In this document: in pieces, positions 7,346 to 16,150 of the stretch
Position numbering within the stretch: position 1 is the stretch's first letter
How the letters are laid out: the number at the start of each line of letters is the position of its first letter
Assembly (NCBI RefSeq): GCF_900176605.1
Contig: NZ_FXLP01000002.1
Location: 1 to 64,000, forward strand
Direction of reading: 5' to 3'
From: Peptoniphilus vaginalis
Lineage (GTDB): Bacteria > Bacillota > Clostridia > Tissierellales > Peptoniphilaceae
Length of the DNA stretch: 64,000 nt
The notes under the pieces: model-generated
Told to the model about the DNA's origin: nothing
The model's input: only the letters and a program-made list of their open reading frames with translations
The model's database searches: none
Translations under genes and position numbers: made by a program

Positions 7346-9938
7346 GTCTCCAAGAGAGGACTTAGATTTTGAAAACTTAAGGGGCGAGAAAACTCTTGTG
7401 GTCTTGCCCTCTCAATCTGCCATAAATTTTTACATAAGGGACATGCTTAGAAGGGGCATGGACATAAATAAGACTGAGTTCGAAACTTTTGACGGGATTG
7501 GAAGAAGGAATAGGGCAAAGAGGCCTGATGGGATTTTAAAGTATTTGGTCTTGTCAAAGCTTATGAAGGAAGAGATAAGGACCTTTAAAATTTTTCCGGA
7601 GACTGTGGACTTTGTATTGGATTTTTTTGATGAGCTTGCAGAGAATTATTTAGACCCAGGGGACCTTGAGAAAATTCCTGGAGAGCTTTTTGTTGAACTT
7701 TCCAAGGTCTTTCAAAGTTATAGGGAGTACTTTGCTGCGAAGGACTACGACATATATGGAAGGGTCAAGGAAGAGTCCATTAGGGCAAGCAAGTTTGATT
7801 CTATAATAATTTCTGGCTTTTTGGAATTTGGCAAGACTGAGGAAGAAATTATAAAAATTTTATCTGACTTATCTGATATAGAAGGGAAAAATATTTTTAT
7901 TGACCTGCCCTTTAACTTTATGGAGTCAAGTCTAGTGGATGAGCTTATTAAAAAATTAGAATCCTATGGCTTTGACCTTGATGAGAGAGAGCCTATTGAC
8001 TACAAAAAAGAAATAGACAGATCCAAGATAAAAGTTTTGTCCTCAAAGGATGATTTTTATAATTTATTTTTCTCTAATGTGAAGCTTTTGTTGAAGGACG
8101 AAGCAGTAAGTGGCCTTACAATTTTAAGTGGGTCTCCTAGCCTTTCGGAGAAGATTAGGGGGAGAGAAAAGTTTCAGGGCCTTGAATTTAATCTGCCAAG
8201 GAAGGAGAGGTCTTTACTAGAGAGAGAATTCGTTGGTATTTTAGATTATTTTCTCGACAAGTCCAAGGAGAATACTTTAAAGCGAGTTAGGATGTTCTTC
8301 TTTCCTCTAGGGATTGATGAAGTTAATATTGAATCAAGTCTTATGGCATATAATTTTAAAAACTTAGGGGACATAGATTTTTCAAAGCAAAGGGACCTAA
8401 GGCTAAACGAAGGCGAGCTTGATGACTTCTTAAGGGGAGTGGACCTTTTAAAGGATGAATGGATTTCTCCAAGGGAAGAGGTTTCTTATTATCTTGAATT
8501 TTTCAAAAATTATTTGGAAGGTCCTAGGGGAAAGATAGAAAAGGCTCTTGAAAGGGATCCCGAAAGTCCAAGAATTCGTGATCAAAGATTTTTGGATGAA
8601 CTTGACCAAGTCTTTATAAAGATGGAGGGCTTGAAAGAATTTTATAAGTCTATTGACCTTGGTGACTTTGTCTTGATCCTCAAAAAATACATGGAAAAGA
8701 TTAGACTTGATGAAGTCCAAAATCTTGAAGGAATTGAAATTTCAAACCAAGCCTCCAACTATTACAGAAAGTTTAAAAACTTATTTTTAATTGGCTTTGA
8801 CGAGAACTATCAAGATGGCAAGAGGACCAACTTCATCTACAAGATGGAAAGTCAGGCAGTCATGGAAGAGCTTGGACTTATAAAAGATAATTTCAAGAGG
8901 GACTACGCTTATTTAATCTATGACTTACTTGTGGCAGAAAAGCTTTTGATCCTCTGTGGGGACAGGGAAAAGGGATTTTCAAAACTTTTGAATTCCTTGA
9001 TACTTGACCTTGACCTAGAGGTTGAGGAAGTTAAAAAAATTTATGAAACAGGGAAACTTTATAGGACAAGTGAGGTCAAAGAAAATTCTTATCTCATAGA
9101 TGCAGGCGAACTTGGGGAGATTAACAAGAAGATTTCTGAGAGACCCTACTCAGTTACAGACTTTGACATCCTAAAGGACTGTCCTAGACGCTTTCTATTT
9201 GAGAGGGTCTACAGGATTGGCAAGCTTGAAAAGGACTACGAGGACAGATTTTTTATTGAGGCTGGAGAAATCTACCACAAGGTTTTGGAAAGCTACTTCA
9301 AGCAAGAAGAGGGCTTCGATGAAGATAAACTTTTAAAGATAATTTTGGAAGTTGAAAATCTTGGGGACTTTGATGATCTTTCCTTCTTGGATAAGGTCTC
9401 AGTCCTAAACTCCCAAAAAATTCTTGGAGACTATATAAAGAAGGATCTAGAGGGTCAAGCCAAGTATGGTTACAAGCCATCTTACTTTGAGGAAGGTTTT
9501 GAAACAGAAATAAATGGTCTAAAGATAAGGGGAAGGATTGACAGGATTGATGCCCTTGGGGACAGGGAGATCATCATGGACTACAAGAGGTCAGGTGTCA
9601 AAAAGAAAAAAGAAATTGATGAGCTGAAGTCCTTCCAGATGCCCCTTTACGCTATTGCGAGAAAAAAATTGGGTAAGAAAATATCAATGGCTAACTACGG
9701 GTCTATTAAGAGGGGAGAAATCGCAACTGTGATAAAGAACTCTGACTTCCTGCCAAAGGATGACAAGGGTAGGTATTATATGACAGATGAAGACTTGAAG
9801 GACCTCTTAGATAAATTTGAAGCTGAAATTGTCAGACTAACTTCTAGCATTAGGTCTGGCGATTATGAATCAACAAGTGATTGCAAAAATTGCGATTACC
9901 TAGAAATTTGTGAGAACAAGGAGAGTTTTAATGGATAA
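7326..9938 (+). CDS. PD-(D/E)XK nuclease, AddB/RexB-like
   Basis: The product is 870 residues. The C-terminal quarter is a RecB-type nuclease: GEIYHKVLESYF, then IRGRIDRID, IIMDYKRSG (catalytic Asp and Lys) and the QMPLYAIA helix. An iron-sulphur staple is likely, from Cys in DCPRRFLFE plus three cysteines in SDCKNCDYLEIC. This layout matches AddB/RexB subunits of the double-strand-break repair helicase-nuclease. The N-terminal part has no Walker A motif, as in RexB, and is shorter than typical (about 1100-1160). No addA partner lies nearby, which is unusual. The start ATG lies inside the preceding gene, and the end overlaps the next start, pointing to translational coupling. Confidence 0.75.
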   Translation: MKKIIFRSPREDLDFENLRGEKTLVVLPSQSAINFYIRDMLRRGMDINKTEFETFDGIGRRNRAKRPDGILKYLVLSKLMKEEIRTFKIFPETVDFVLDFFDELAENYLDPGDLEKIPGELFVELSKVFQSYREYFAAKDYDIYGRVKEESIRASKFDSIIISGFLEFGKTEEEIIKILSDLSDIEGKNIFIDLPFNFMESSLVDELIKKLESYGFDLDEREPIDYKKEIDRSKIKVLSSKDDFYNLFFSNVKLLLKDEAVSGLTILSGSPSLSEKIRGREKFQGLEFNLPRKERSLLEREFVGILDYFLDKSKENTLKRVRMFFFPLGIDEVNIESSLMAYNFKNLGDIDFSKQRDLRLNEGELDDFLRGVDLLKDEWISPREEVSYYLEFFKNYLEGPRGKIEKALERDPESPRIRDQRFLDELDQVFIKMEGLKEFYKSIDLGDFVLILKKYMEKIRLDEVQNLEGIEISNQASNYYRKFKNLFLIGFDENYQDGKRTNFIYKMESQAVMEELGLIKDNFKRDYAYLIYDLLVAEKLLILCGDREKGFSKLLNSLILDLDLEVEEVKKIYETGKLYRTSEVKENSYLIDAGELGEINKKISERPYSVTDFDILKDCPRRFLFERVYRIGKLEKDYEDRFFIEAGEIYHKVLESYFKQEEGFDEDKLLKIILEVENLGDFDDLSFLDKVSVLNSQKILGDYIKKDLEGQAKYGYKPSYFEEGFETEINGLKIRGRIDRIDALGDREIIMDYKRSGVKKKKEIDELKSFQMPLYAIARKKLGKKISMANYGSIKRGEIATVIKNSDFLPKDDKGRYYMTDEDLKDLLDKFEAEIVRLTSSIRSGDYESTSDCKNCDYLEICENKESFNG

Positions 9939-10470
9939 AAAAGAACTAAGGAAAAAATATACGAAGGTCAGGGCAGAGGTTGAGGACAAGGACCTCAAGG
10001 ACAAGTTGATAAGAAAAAATTTAAGGGAACTTGATCTTTATAAAAATGCCAAGTCTGTCTTTGTTTTTATTTCTTATAGGTCAGAAGTTGACACCAAGGG
10101 AATAATTGATGACATCTTGGCAGATGGGAAGAAACTTTTAGTGCCTCTTGTAAAGGGGAGCGAGATGATTGCTGTTGAAGTAAAGGGGATTGATGACCTT
10201 GAGCCAAACAAGATGGGGATACTTGAACCTAAGTCTGGAGAAGAAGTAACAGATGTTGACTTGACTATCACACCTGGGCTTGCCTTTGACAAGGCAGGCT
10301 ATAGGCTTGGCTATGGTGGTGGTTACTATGACAAGTTCTTCTCCAAGGTGGACACAATAAGGATGGGGATTGGTTATTATGACCAATTCGTTGAAGGTCT
10401 TGTTCACGAAGACTATGACAAGCCTCTTGAATATCTTTTGACTGACAGGGGATTGATTGAATTTGAATAA
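9931..10470 (+). CDS. 5-formyltetrahydrofolate cyclo-ligase
   Basis: The product is 179 residues from the ATG at 9931, chosen because AAGGAG lies seven bases upstream; an in-frame GTG at 9910 would add seven residues without a good site. The enzyme converts 5-formyl-THF to 5,10-methenyl-THF using ATP in one-carbon metabolism. The family hallmarks are present: N-terminal RKKYTKVRAEV, the basic substrate loop, and the glycine-rich LGYGGGYYDKFF near residue 130. It overlaps the end of the nuclease gene by 8 bp. It overlaps the next gene by 14 bp. Confidence 0.9.
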   Translation: MDKKELRKKYTKVRAEVEDKDLKDKLIRKNLRELDLYKNAKSVFVFISYRSEVDTKGIIDDILADGKKLLVPLVKGSEMIAVEVKGIDDLEPNKMGILEPKSGEEVTDVDLTITPGLAFDKAGYRLGYGGGYYDKFFSKVDTIRMGIGYYDQFVEGLVHEDYDKPLEYLLTDRGLIEFE

Positions 10471-11158
10471 TTATAATAGAAGATATCCAAGCATAGAAGC
10501 CAAGACTTGGAAGTGGGTCCTGTCTTTCATCCTTTCTATAGGGTCCTTCTTTTTGGTGAGTTTGATTTTTGAACTCTTGGGAAGTAAAAATGAAATCCTA
10601 ATTGCCCTTTTAATAAGTGCCTTGTGCCTAGTGGCCCTTTGGGTGGTGGATAGGCAATTTATTTTTAAAGTTTTCTTGCCCTTAAAGATGAAGGACATCC
10701 TATATATTTTGTTGGGACTTGGATTTTCCTTTGTTGCAGTTATCCTTGCATCAATTGCAATGGCGCAAATGGGAATTCAGGGGTCAGAAAATCCAATTTT
10801 TGATATCTTAAATGATGATAATATAAAGAGATTTATCGTCTCAACTATGATTCAGTTTATCGCTGAAGAAATAATTTTTATAATTCCATTCTTGTTTGTG
10901 ATTAACAAATTGAGGACAAAAAATGAAAAGTTAAAGACCCTAGCAGCAATCCTTGTGTCATCACTTATATTTGGAGCCATGCACCTGACAACTTACAACT
11001 TCAACATCCTCCAGGCAGTCCTTGTGATATCCATAATAAGAACGGGCCTTACCATGTCCTATGTGCTTTCAAAGAACTTGACAGTGACTTATTTAGTTCA
11101 TATGATTTACGATTGGACCTTGATTTGGATTTACTTGACAGCCGGTAAAATGGCATAG
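10457..11158 (+). CDS. CPBP-family (CAAX protease-like) membrane protein
   Basis: The product is 233 residues with about six hydrophobic segments. The three CPBP motifs are recognisable: AEEIIFIIPFLF (motif 1), FGAMHLTTYN (motif 2 with His) and HMIYDWTLIW (motif 3). Motif 1 normally reads EExxxR; here the Arg is replaced by Ile, so proteolytic activity is uncertain. Members act as membrane proteases or in bacteriocin immunity and maturation. The start is TTG at 10457, six bases after AGGGGA, inside the preceding gene. It is the last gene of the overlapping four-gene run and ends before a long repeat-bearing gap. Confidence 0.75.
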   Translation: MNLNNYNRRYPSIEAKTWKWVLSFILSIGSFFLVSLIFELLGSKNEILIALLISALCLVALWVVDRQFIFKVFLPLKMKDILYILLGLGFSFVAVILASIAMAQMGIQGSENPIFDILNDDNIKRFIVSTMIQFIAEEIIFIIPFLFVINKLRTKNEKLKTLAAILVSSLIFGAMHLTTYNFNILQAVLVISIIRTGLTMSYVLSKNLTVTYLVHMIYDWTLIWIYLTAGKMA

Positions 11159-11164
11159 GTTTGT

Positions 11165-11345
11165 GGGATTTAATGACTTTATAAAAAGCTACGAGTTTGT
11201 AAAAAATTGTGACTTTGTAAAGATTTATAAACTTAGTAGAAAACTATAAGTTTGTAAATAATTATGAACTTTGAAAAAATTTATGACTTTGTAAACAATT
11301 ATGAACTTGTAAGATTTAAAAAATAAAAATGGATAAACTTGTAAA
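11165..11345 (+). repeat. 18-bp-period repeat cluster R1
   Basis: About nine degenerate copies of ATGACTTTGTAAAAATTT in tandem. One frame reads FNDFIKSYEFVKNCDFVK then IYKLSRKL-stop. A shifted frame continues NFEKIYDFVNNYELVRFKK-stop, so the six-codon phase is kept but broken by stops and shifts. It follows the stop of the CPBP gene and precedes the terminator at 11361. Confidence 0.7.
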
Positions 11346-11360
11346 AACTTATAAAAAAAT

Positions 11361-11405
11361 AACCACGGCTTAATGGGACACCATAAAGTCGTGGTTTTGT
11401 TTTTG
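11361..11405. terminator. Bidirectional terminator
   Basis: AACCACGGCTT pairs imperfectly with AAGTCGTGGTT. TTTTGTTTTT follows on the + strand and an A-rich run on the other side gives a U tract on the minus strand. It would end both the rluA-to-CPBP run and the minus-strand YitT remnant. Confidence 0.7.
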
Positions 11406-11416
11406 CACAAAAATAG

Positions 11417-11612
11417 TTAAATTGAAAGCTCCTTGAAACCCTTGCCAAGAATCTCTGAAGTGTCAGAAACTGTGACAAAGGCATCCTTGTCAGTCCTCTT
11501 GATAATTTGCCTAACCTTGACAAGTTGCCTTGAAGAGCAAACACAGTAGAGGATGTAGACCTCCTTCTTCTTGTAGGAAGTCACCCCCTTGATATAAGTT
11601 AGTTGAGTTTAA
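11417..11612 (-). pseudogene. YitT-family membrane protein, C-terminal remnant
   Basis: On the minus strand the frame reads TQLTYIKGVTSYKKKEVYI, then LYCVCSSRQLVKVRQIIK, and ends SEILGKGFKELSI-stop. This is the C-terminal DUF2179 domain of YitT/DUF161-type proteins. The membrane domain is absent: upstream of about 11612 the sequence changes abruptly and no start remains. An apparently intact but shorter YitT gene lies at 30895. It is therefore a 5'-deleted remnant of about 60 codons. Confidence 0.7.
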
Positions 11613-11641
11613 TTATATAAGAAATGGGAGAGGTGATTTCG

Positions 11642-11722
11642 ATGCTAGGAAAAGTTATAGAAATCAATTTCCCGCTAAAAGCTTTTGAAAAAAATTATGA
11701 CTTTAGAACTTCTTTAATGTAA
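11642..11722 (+). other. Possible 26-residue peptide
   Basis: ATG at 11642 follows GGGAGAGGTG and opens MLGKVIEINFPLKAFEKN, ending at TAA 11720-11722. The ribosome binding site is good. The peptide resembles nothing I know, and it includes one NYDF hexapeptide-like unit. It could be a truncated gene start next to the YitT deletion junction. Confidence 0.3.
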
Positions 11723-12062
11723 TTGCAGCTTAACACCATTGCTTTTGCGATAAAATTTATAGACAAAAAATTAAATCTATAAATTTAATAATAGTAAAAA
11801 TATGTTGTAAAAAAGAATTAAAAAAGCTTATGGTATAGCTTAAGAACTTAACCTTTGGTCACTTGGTGAAAATGATTACAGGGTCATAATAACTAAGATT
11901 TATTTAAGGGTGGAAAGAAATAGAAGTAGAAAAATTTATAGATTCTAAATAATAAAAAAATTACTATCGTTTACTAATTGAATTAATAAGGACCTAAAAA
12001 AAATAAAATGATTAAACTAAAATATATTATATCTAACAATTAGTTAAACTTAATTGGTATGC

Positions 12063-12091
12063 TTGAACTTAATTTTTCTATTTGCTATAAT
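12063..12091 (+). promoter_or_regulatory. gdhA promoter
   Basis: TTGAAC, 17-bp spacer, TATAAT, with TGC directly before the -10 box (extended -10). Transcription would start about 45 bp before the gdhA ATG. Confidence 0.7.
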
Positions 12092-12143
12092 TAGGACTGT
12101 AAGAAATGGTTATCATGATTATACATAAAGGAGAGTGTTAAAA

Positions 12144-13409
12144 ATGACAGATACTTTAAATCCGTTAGTAGCAGCTCAACAAAAAGTTAAGGCTGCATGT
12201 GACAAGCTAGGTTGCGACCCAGCAGTTTATGAACTTCTAAAAGAACCAGAAAGAGTTATTGAAATCTCTATTCCAGTAAAAATGGATGACGGTTCAGTAA
12301 AAGTTTTCAAAGGTTGGAGATCAGCTCACTCAACAGCAGTTGGTCCTTCTAAGGGTGGCGTTAGATTCCATCCAAATGTATGCCTAGACGAAGTTAAGGC
12401 TCTATCTCTTTGGATGACTTTCAAAGGTGGCGCACTTGGTCTTCCATACGGTGGAGGAAAAGGTGGAATTTGTGTTGATCCATCTGAACTTTCTAAAAGA
12501 GAATTAGAACAACTTTGTAGAGGTTGGATCAGAGGACTTTACAAATACCTTGGTGAAAGAATTGATATTCCAGCACCAGACGTTAACACTAATGGACAAA
12601 TTATGTCTTGGTTCCTTGATGAATGGATCAAAGTTAACGGAGACAGACAAGATATAGGAATGTTAACTGGTAAACCAGTTGGACTTGGTGGATCTGAAGG
12701 AAGAAACGAAGCAACAGGTTTTGGTGTTGCTATAGTAACTAGAGAAGCTGCTAAACGTGAAGGAATTGATTTCGAACACGCTAAGATTGCAGTTCAAGGT
12801 TTCGGTAACGTTGGATCTTTCACAGTTAAAAACATTGAAAGACAAGGCGGAAAAGTTTACGCTTTAGCTGAATGGGACAAAAAAGAAGGAAACTACGCTC
12901 TATACAATGAAAATGGACTAGACTTCAAAAAACTTCTTGCTTACAAAGAAGAACACCACACACTAATTGGTTACCCAGATGCAAAACAAATTTCAGCTGA
13001 CGAATTCTGGACAGGTCAATGGGATATCTTAATTCCAGCAGCTCTAGAAAACGTAATTACTGGTGATGTTGCAGCTAAACTTAATGTTAAATTAGTTTGT
13101 GAAGCAGCTAACGGTCCTACAACTCCAGAAGGAGATAAGGTTCTTGGCGAAAGAGGAATCAAACTTACTCCAGATATCTTAACTAACTCTGGTGGAGTTC
13201 TTGTTTCTTACTACGAATGGGTTCAAAACCAATACGGAATGTACTGGACAGAAGCTGAAGTAGAAAAGAAACAAGAAGCTGATATGATGAAGGCTATTAA
13301 AGGCGTATTCGCAGTTTGCGATGAATATGATGTAGTTCCTAGAGAAGGAGTTTACATGTACGGTATTAAATCAATTGACAAAGCTATGAAACTTAGAGGA
13401 TGGTATTAA
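12144..13409 (+). CDS. gdhA: Glutamate dehydrogenase (Glu/Leu/Phe/Val dehydrogenase family)
   Basis: The product is 421 residues from ATG 12144, which follows AAAGGAGA; a GTG three codons upstream is less likely. The enzyme interconverts glutamate and 2-oxoglutarate plus ammonium, a key step in amino-acid fermentation. The dimerisation and catalytic domain shows KGGVRFHP and the active-site lysine motif PYGGGKGGI. PAPDVNTNGQIMSW follows, and the Rossmann domain has VQGFGNVGSF near residue 220. Length and motifs match NAD-linked clostridial-type GDH (about 420), but cofactor preference is inferred. Codon use looks optimised (TTC, GGT), suggesting high expression. It is monocistronic, with its own promoter and terminator. 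Confidence 0.93.
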   Translation: MTDTLNPLVAAQQKVKAACDKLGCDPAVYELLKEPERVIEISIPVKMDDGSVKVFKGWRSAHSTAVGPSKGGVRFHPNVCLDEVKALSLWMTFKGGALGLPYGGGKGGICVDPSELSKRELEQLCRGWIRGLYKYLGERIDIPAPDVNTNGQIMSWFLDEWIKVNGDRQDIGMLTGKPVGLGGSEGRNEATGFGVAIVTREAAKREGIDFEHAKIAVQGFGNVGSFTVKNIERQGGKVYALAEWDKKEGNYALYNENGLDFKKLLAYKEEHHTLIGYPDAKQISADEFWTGQWDILIPAALENVITGDVAAKLNVKLVCEAANGPTTPEGDKVLGERGIKLTPDILTNSGGVLVSYYEWVQNQYGMYWTEAEVEKKQEADMMKAIKGVFAVCDEYDVVPREGVYMYGIKSIDKAMKLRGWY

Positions 13410-13429
13410 TCCCTACAAGTAAATAAACA

Positions 13430-13462
13430 CTAAAAAAGCCGCAAGTTATCTTGCGGTTTTTT
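13430..13462 (+). terminator. gdhA terminator
   Basis: AAAAAGCCGCAAG, TTAT loop, CTTGCGGTTTTTTG: a 9-bp GC-rich stem and six T. Confidence 0.9.
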
Positions 13463-13477
13463 GCGTTTATAATTATT

Positions 13478-13555
13478 GAAGTTTTAAAGCTATAAGGTCT
13501 ATGAGTTTATAAAAATTTATTGGGAGTTAATATTTCACGACTTTATAAAAAATAA
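13478..13555 (+). repeat. 18-bp-period repeat cluster R2
   Basis: About four degenerate units. One frame reads VYEFIKIYWELIFHDFIKN, again in six-codon phase. It lies directly after the gdhA terminator. Confidence 0.6.
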
Positions 13556-13565
13556 AAATAAGCAA

Positions 13566-13597
13566 AAAAAAATCTACTGAAATTTTTCAGTAGACTT
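13566..13597 (-). terminator. tRNA-Cys terminator
   Basis: On the minus strand, TCTACTGAAAAATTTCAGTAGA folds into a stem followed by nine T. It starts just after the tRNA 3' end. Confidence 0.85.
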
Positions 13598-13604
13598 TTT
13601 GTTA

Positions 13605-13678
13605 TGGAGGCGACAACCGGATTTGAACCGGTGATAAGGGTGTTGCAGACCCGTGCCTTACCACTTGGCTATGTCGCC
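13605..13678 (-). tRNA. tRNA-Cys (anticodon GCA)
   Basis: The minus strand gives a full cloverleaf: acceptor GGCGACA pairing with TGTCGCC, D-arm AGCCAAGTGGTAAGGC, anticodon loop CTGCAAC (GCA), T-arm CCGGTTCAAATCCGG, and encoded CCA (13605-13607). It is the decoding partner for the UGU codons of the cysK leader peptide at 38480-38488. It is transcribed against its neighbours as a single gene. Confidence 0.95.
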
Positions 13679-13818
13679 ATAACAACATTAGTATAGCAGA
13701 CTAATAAATAAATTACAAGGGAAAAGTTAATTTTCAATCTAAATATGCTAGAAAAAAATCCTAGGAATAGACTGTCTACTAAGATATGATAGTTTTAAGA
13801 AGTTTTTAGGAGGTCTAG

Positions 13819-14295
13819 ATGAAGTTACTAATTTTAGTTGATAATAAAAATGCCATTGCCAAAGAGGGCAAGCAAATTATGTTTGTAGACAATGACCTTG
13901 AGATGTTTAAGAACTACACAACAAATAATATTATTGTAATGGGACGCAAGACTTTTGACGACATTGGAAGGCAGCTTCCCAACAGGATATCTATTGTTTT
14001 CACTAGGTCAGAGAAAGAAGACAAGGAGGACTTGTTTTACATTGACTCAGTAGAAAAGTTAGACAAGATTATTGAGGCTTATCCAGATAAGGAAGTCTTT
14101 GTCATTGGGGGAGCGGAAATTGTAAGGCTCCTTTGGGATAGGATTGAGGAATTAATTGTCACAAGAGTTGACACAGTTGTTGAAGGCGCCGATACCTTTA
14201 TACCAGACTTTGATGGCTTTAAATTAATTGACAAGTCAGAAATCGAAGATGAGAGATACAAGGTTTATCACGAGAAATGGGTTAGGGAAAAATGA
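13819..14295 (+). CDS. folA: Dihydrofolate reductase
   Basis: The product is 158 residues, the normal DHFR length. It reduces dihydrofolate to tetrahydrofolate with NADPH. Visible signatures are MKLLILVDNKNAIAKEGK (substrate loop), IIVMGRKTFDDIG (cofactor binding), VFVIGGAEIVRLL and the C-terminal strand with HEKW. The acidic active-site residue lies in DNDLEMFK. AGGAGG precedes the ATG. It overlaps the response regulator gene by 4 bp (ATGA), so the three genes to 16095 are probably one transcript. Confidence 0.9.
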   Translation: MKLLILVDNKNAIAKEGKQIMFVDNDLEMFKNYTTNNIIVMGRKTFDDIGRQLPNRISIVFTRSEKEDKEDLFYIDSVEKLDKIIEAYPDKEVFVIGGAEIVRLLWDRIEELIVTRVDTVVEGADTFIPDFDGFKLIDKSEIEDERYKVYHEKWVREK

Positions 14296-14966
14296 AAATT
14301 TTAATTGTTGAAGATGAAGAAAAATTATTAAAGTCAATTAAGGAAGGCCTAGTTCATTCAGGCTATGCAGTTGACACAGCCCTTGATGGAGAGGAAGGGT
14401 CCTTTATGGCATTTACAAATTCCTATGACTTAATAATATTAGATGTAAACTTGCCAGGGAAAAATGGTTTTGAAATTTTGGAAGAGATAAGAGAGAGAGA
14501 TAGAGAAGTCAATGTAATAATGCTCACTGCCCTTTCAGATGTTGACGACAGGGTGAGGGGCCTTGACCTTGGAGCCAACGACTATATACTTAAGCCCTTC
14601 CACTTTGAAGAGCTAAAGGCAAGGATTAGGTCTCTCTTAAGACGAAAGACTTCCATAAGTGATGCCATCATTAGGGCCCATGGAGTTGAGTTTGACACAG
14701 CCAAGAGGACCTTTGCAATTGACAAGGAAGCCTTGAAGCTAACTGCCAAGGAATCAGGCATCTTGGAATATTTATTTTTCAACCTGGGAAGGTATGTCAC
14801 TGCTGAAGAGTTAATGGACCACGTATGGAATGATGAGGTGGATTTGTTTTCTAACGTTGTGAGGGTCCATATGTCTGCCCTTAGGAAGAAGTTAAAGGAC
14901 AAGCTTGGGAAAAATATTATAAGAAATGAAATTGGAAAGGGCTATATAATAGATGAAGAAAATTAA
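14292..14966 (+). CDS. OmpR/PhoB-family response regulator
   Basis: The product is 224 residues. Receiver domain 1-120: the acidic pair EDEEK, the phosphorylated Asp in DLIILDVNLPGKNG, Thr in MLTALS and Lys in YILKPF are all present. The DNA-binding domain (about 128-222) is a winged helix of OmpR type (LTAKESGILEYLFFN, VVRVHMSALRKKL). It should control transcription on phosphorylation by the kinase encoded next. The genes overlap by 14 bp. Regulon unknown; this type often responds to envelope stress, but that is only a family association. Confidence 0.93.
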   Translation: MKILIVEDEEKLLKSIKEGLVHSGYAVDTALDGEEGSFMAFTNSYDLIILDVNLPGKNGFEILEEIRERDREVNVIMLTALSDVDDRVRGLDLGANDYILKPFHFEELKARIRSLLRRKTSISDAIIRAHGVEFDTAKRTFAIDKEALKLTAKESGILEYLFFNLGRYVTAEELMDHVWNDEVDLFSNVVRVHMSALRKKLKDKLGKNIIRNEIGKGYIIDEEN

Positions 14967-16095
14967 AAACGTAAAAAATACCATTGTCTTTAAGCTCATC
15001 CTCTCCATAATTTTGATTTTTATTGTAATGACTGCCACATCCAACTATATTATTGGCAAGTACCAAGAAAAGAGGATCCAGGACATTGGCGAAAAAATTG
15101 TAATGGAAGAGACCAACAAGGGGAATAAAGACTACTTTATAGTTCTTGAGGACTCAAAGTTGAAGTCAACTAAGGAGATAAAAAACTTTTCTCTAATAGT
15201 TATTGGGTCAACAATTGCTCTTGGGTCCCTGGTTTATTATTTTTTAGTTTCCAGAAGCCTAAAACCCTTAAAGGAATTAAAGGAAAAAGTCCAAGAGATT
15301 GACATTGACAAGGTGGACAGTGAAGAAAAAATTTACATGGAGGGTCAGTCACAAGAAATCGAAGAACTATCCTTAGCATTTCAAAAGTCCTTAGATAAGA
15401 TCTATGGGTCCTATGCGAGGGAGAAGGCCCTATCATCTTCCATTGCTCATGAGTTAAACACACCAGTGGCAGTTATGAAGTCCTCACTTGAAATTTATCT
15501 AATGAAAAATAAAATTAAGGACCAAGAACTTAAAGAGCTTTTGGATAATTTTGATGAGAACATAGACAGAATTTCAAAAATTATCGAGTCCCTCTTGTTT
15601 TTAAATCGTAGAGAGAATGCAATCGCAAGAAAGTTTGACATCAAGGACCTTGTAGAAGAAATTGTCTTTGACTTGGAAGACCTGGCAGAAGAGAAAAATG
15701 TAAAACTTATTTCCAAGTTGGGAAGCAGGGAAATTTACACCAGCGACATCTTGCTAGAGAGAGTCCTCTACAATCTTGGAAAGAATGCCATCGCCTACAA
15801 CAGAGATGGAGGACTTGTAGTCTTTGACTTCGCTGAAGATGAAGAAAATTATTTTATTTATGTTCGAGATACTGGACTTGGAATTGATGAAGAAGAGAAA
15901 GAAAAAGTTTTTGATTTATTTTACAGGGTAGATGAATCGAGAAATAAAAAAACTGGCGGCTATGGAATAGGACTTAACCTAGTGAAGAATATTGTAGAAA
16001 AGTTAAAAGGCGAAATAAAAATTTTAGATAACCAAGATGACATGGGTAAAAAAAGCGGAACAATTGTAGAAGTTATTTTGCCAAAGGAAAAATAA
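14953..16095 (+). CDS. Sensor histidine kinase
   Basis: The product is 380 residues. Two membrane segments (about 11-30 and 79-97) flank a short extracellular loop of roughly 45 residues, too small for a large ligand domain. A HAMP-like linker (SRSLKPLKELKEKV) follows. The H-box is SSSIAHELNTPVAVMKS with the phospho-accepting His. Later come the N-box (NLGKNAIAYNRDGG), G1 (DTGLGIDEEE), F (FDLFYRVD) and G2 (GGYGIGLNLV). All catalytic motifs are intact. It partners the response regulator directly upstream and is followed by a terminator. Confidence 0.93.
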   Translation: MKKIKNVKNTIVFKLILSIILIFIVMTATSNYIIGKYQEKRIQDIGEKIVMEETNKGNKDYFIVLEDSKLKSTKEIKNFSLIVIGSTIALGSLVYYFLVSRSLKPLKELKEKVQEIDIDKVDSEEKIYMEGQSQEIEELSLAFQKSLDKIYGSYAREKALSSSIAHELNTPVAVMKSSLEIYLMKNKIKDQELKELLDNFDENIDRISKIIESLLFLNRRENAIARKFDIKDLVEEIVFDLEDLAEEKNVKLISKLGSREIYTSDILLERVLYNLGKNAIAYNRDGGLVVFDFAEDEENYFIYVRDTGLGIDEEEKEKVFDLFYRVDESRNKKTGGYGIGLNLVKNIVEKLKGEIKILDNQDDMGKKSGTIVEVILPKEK

Positions 16096-16102
16096 TAAAA
16101 GT

Positions 16103-16150
16103 AAAACCTCCAAAGACAGTGAAGGGAATTGTCAAATGGAGGTTTTTTTT
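16103..16150 (+). terminator. Terminator of folA-regulator-kinase run
   Basis: AAAACCTCCA pairs with TGGAGGTTTT around a loop of about 26 bases, then eight T. Confidence 0.85.

Larger units (their letters stand above)
11159..12143. other. Gap between CPBP gene and gdhA
   Basis: Contains the 18-bp-period repeat R1, a bidirectional terminator, a minus-strand YitT remnant, one possible 26-codon reading frame and the gdhA promoter. From about 11723 to 12060 I see only AT-rich sequence with no supported feature. Confidence 0.6.

Noticed and set aside
11165-11345. Possible CRISPR array
   Set aside because: The units are contiguous and degenerate with an 18-bp period, no spacers, no cas genes in the window.
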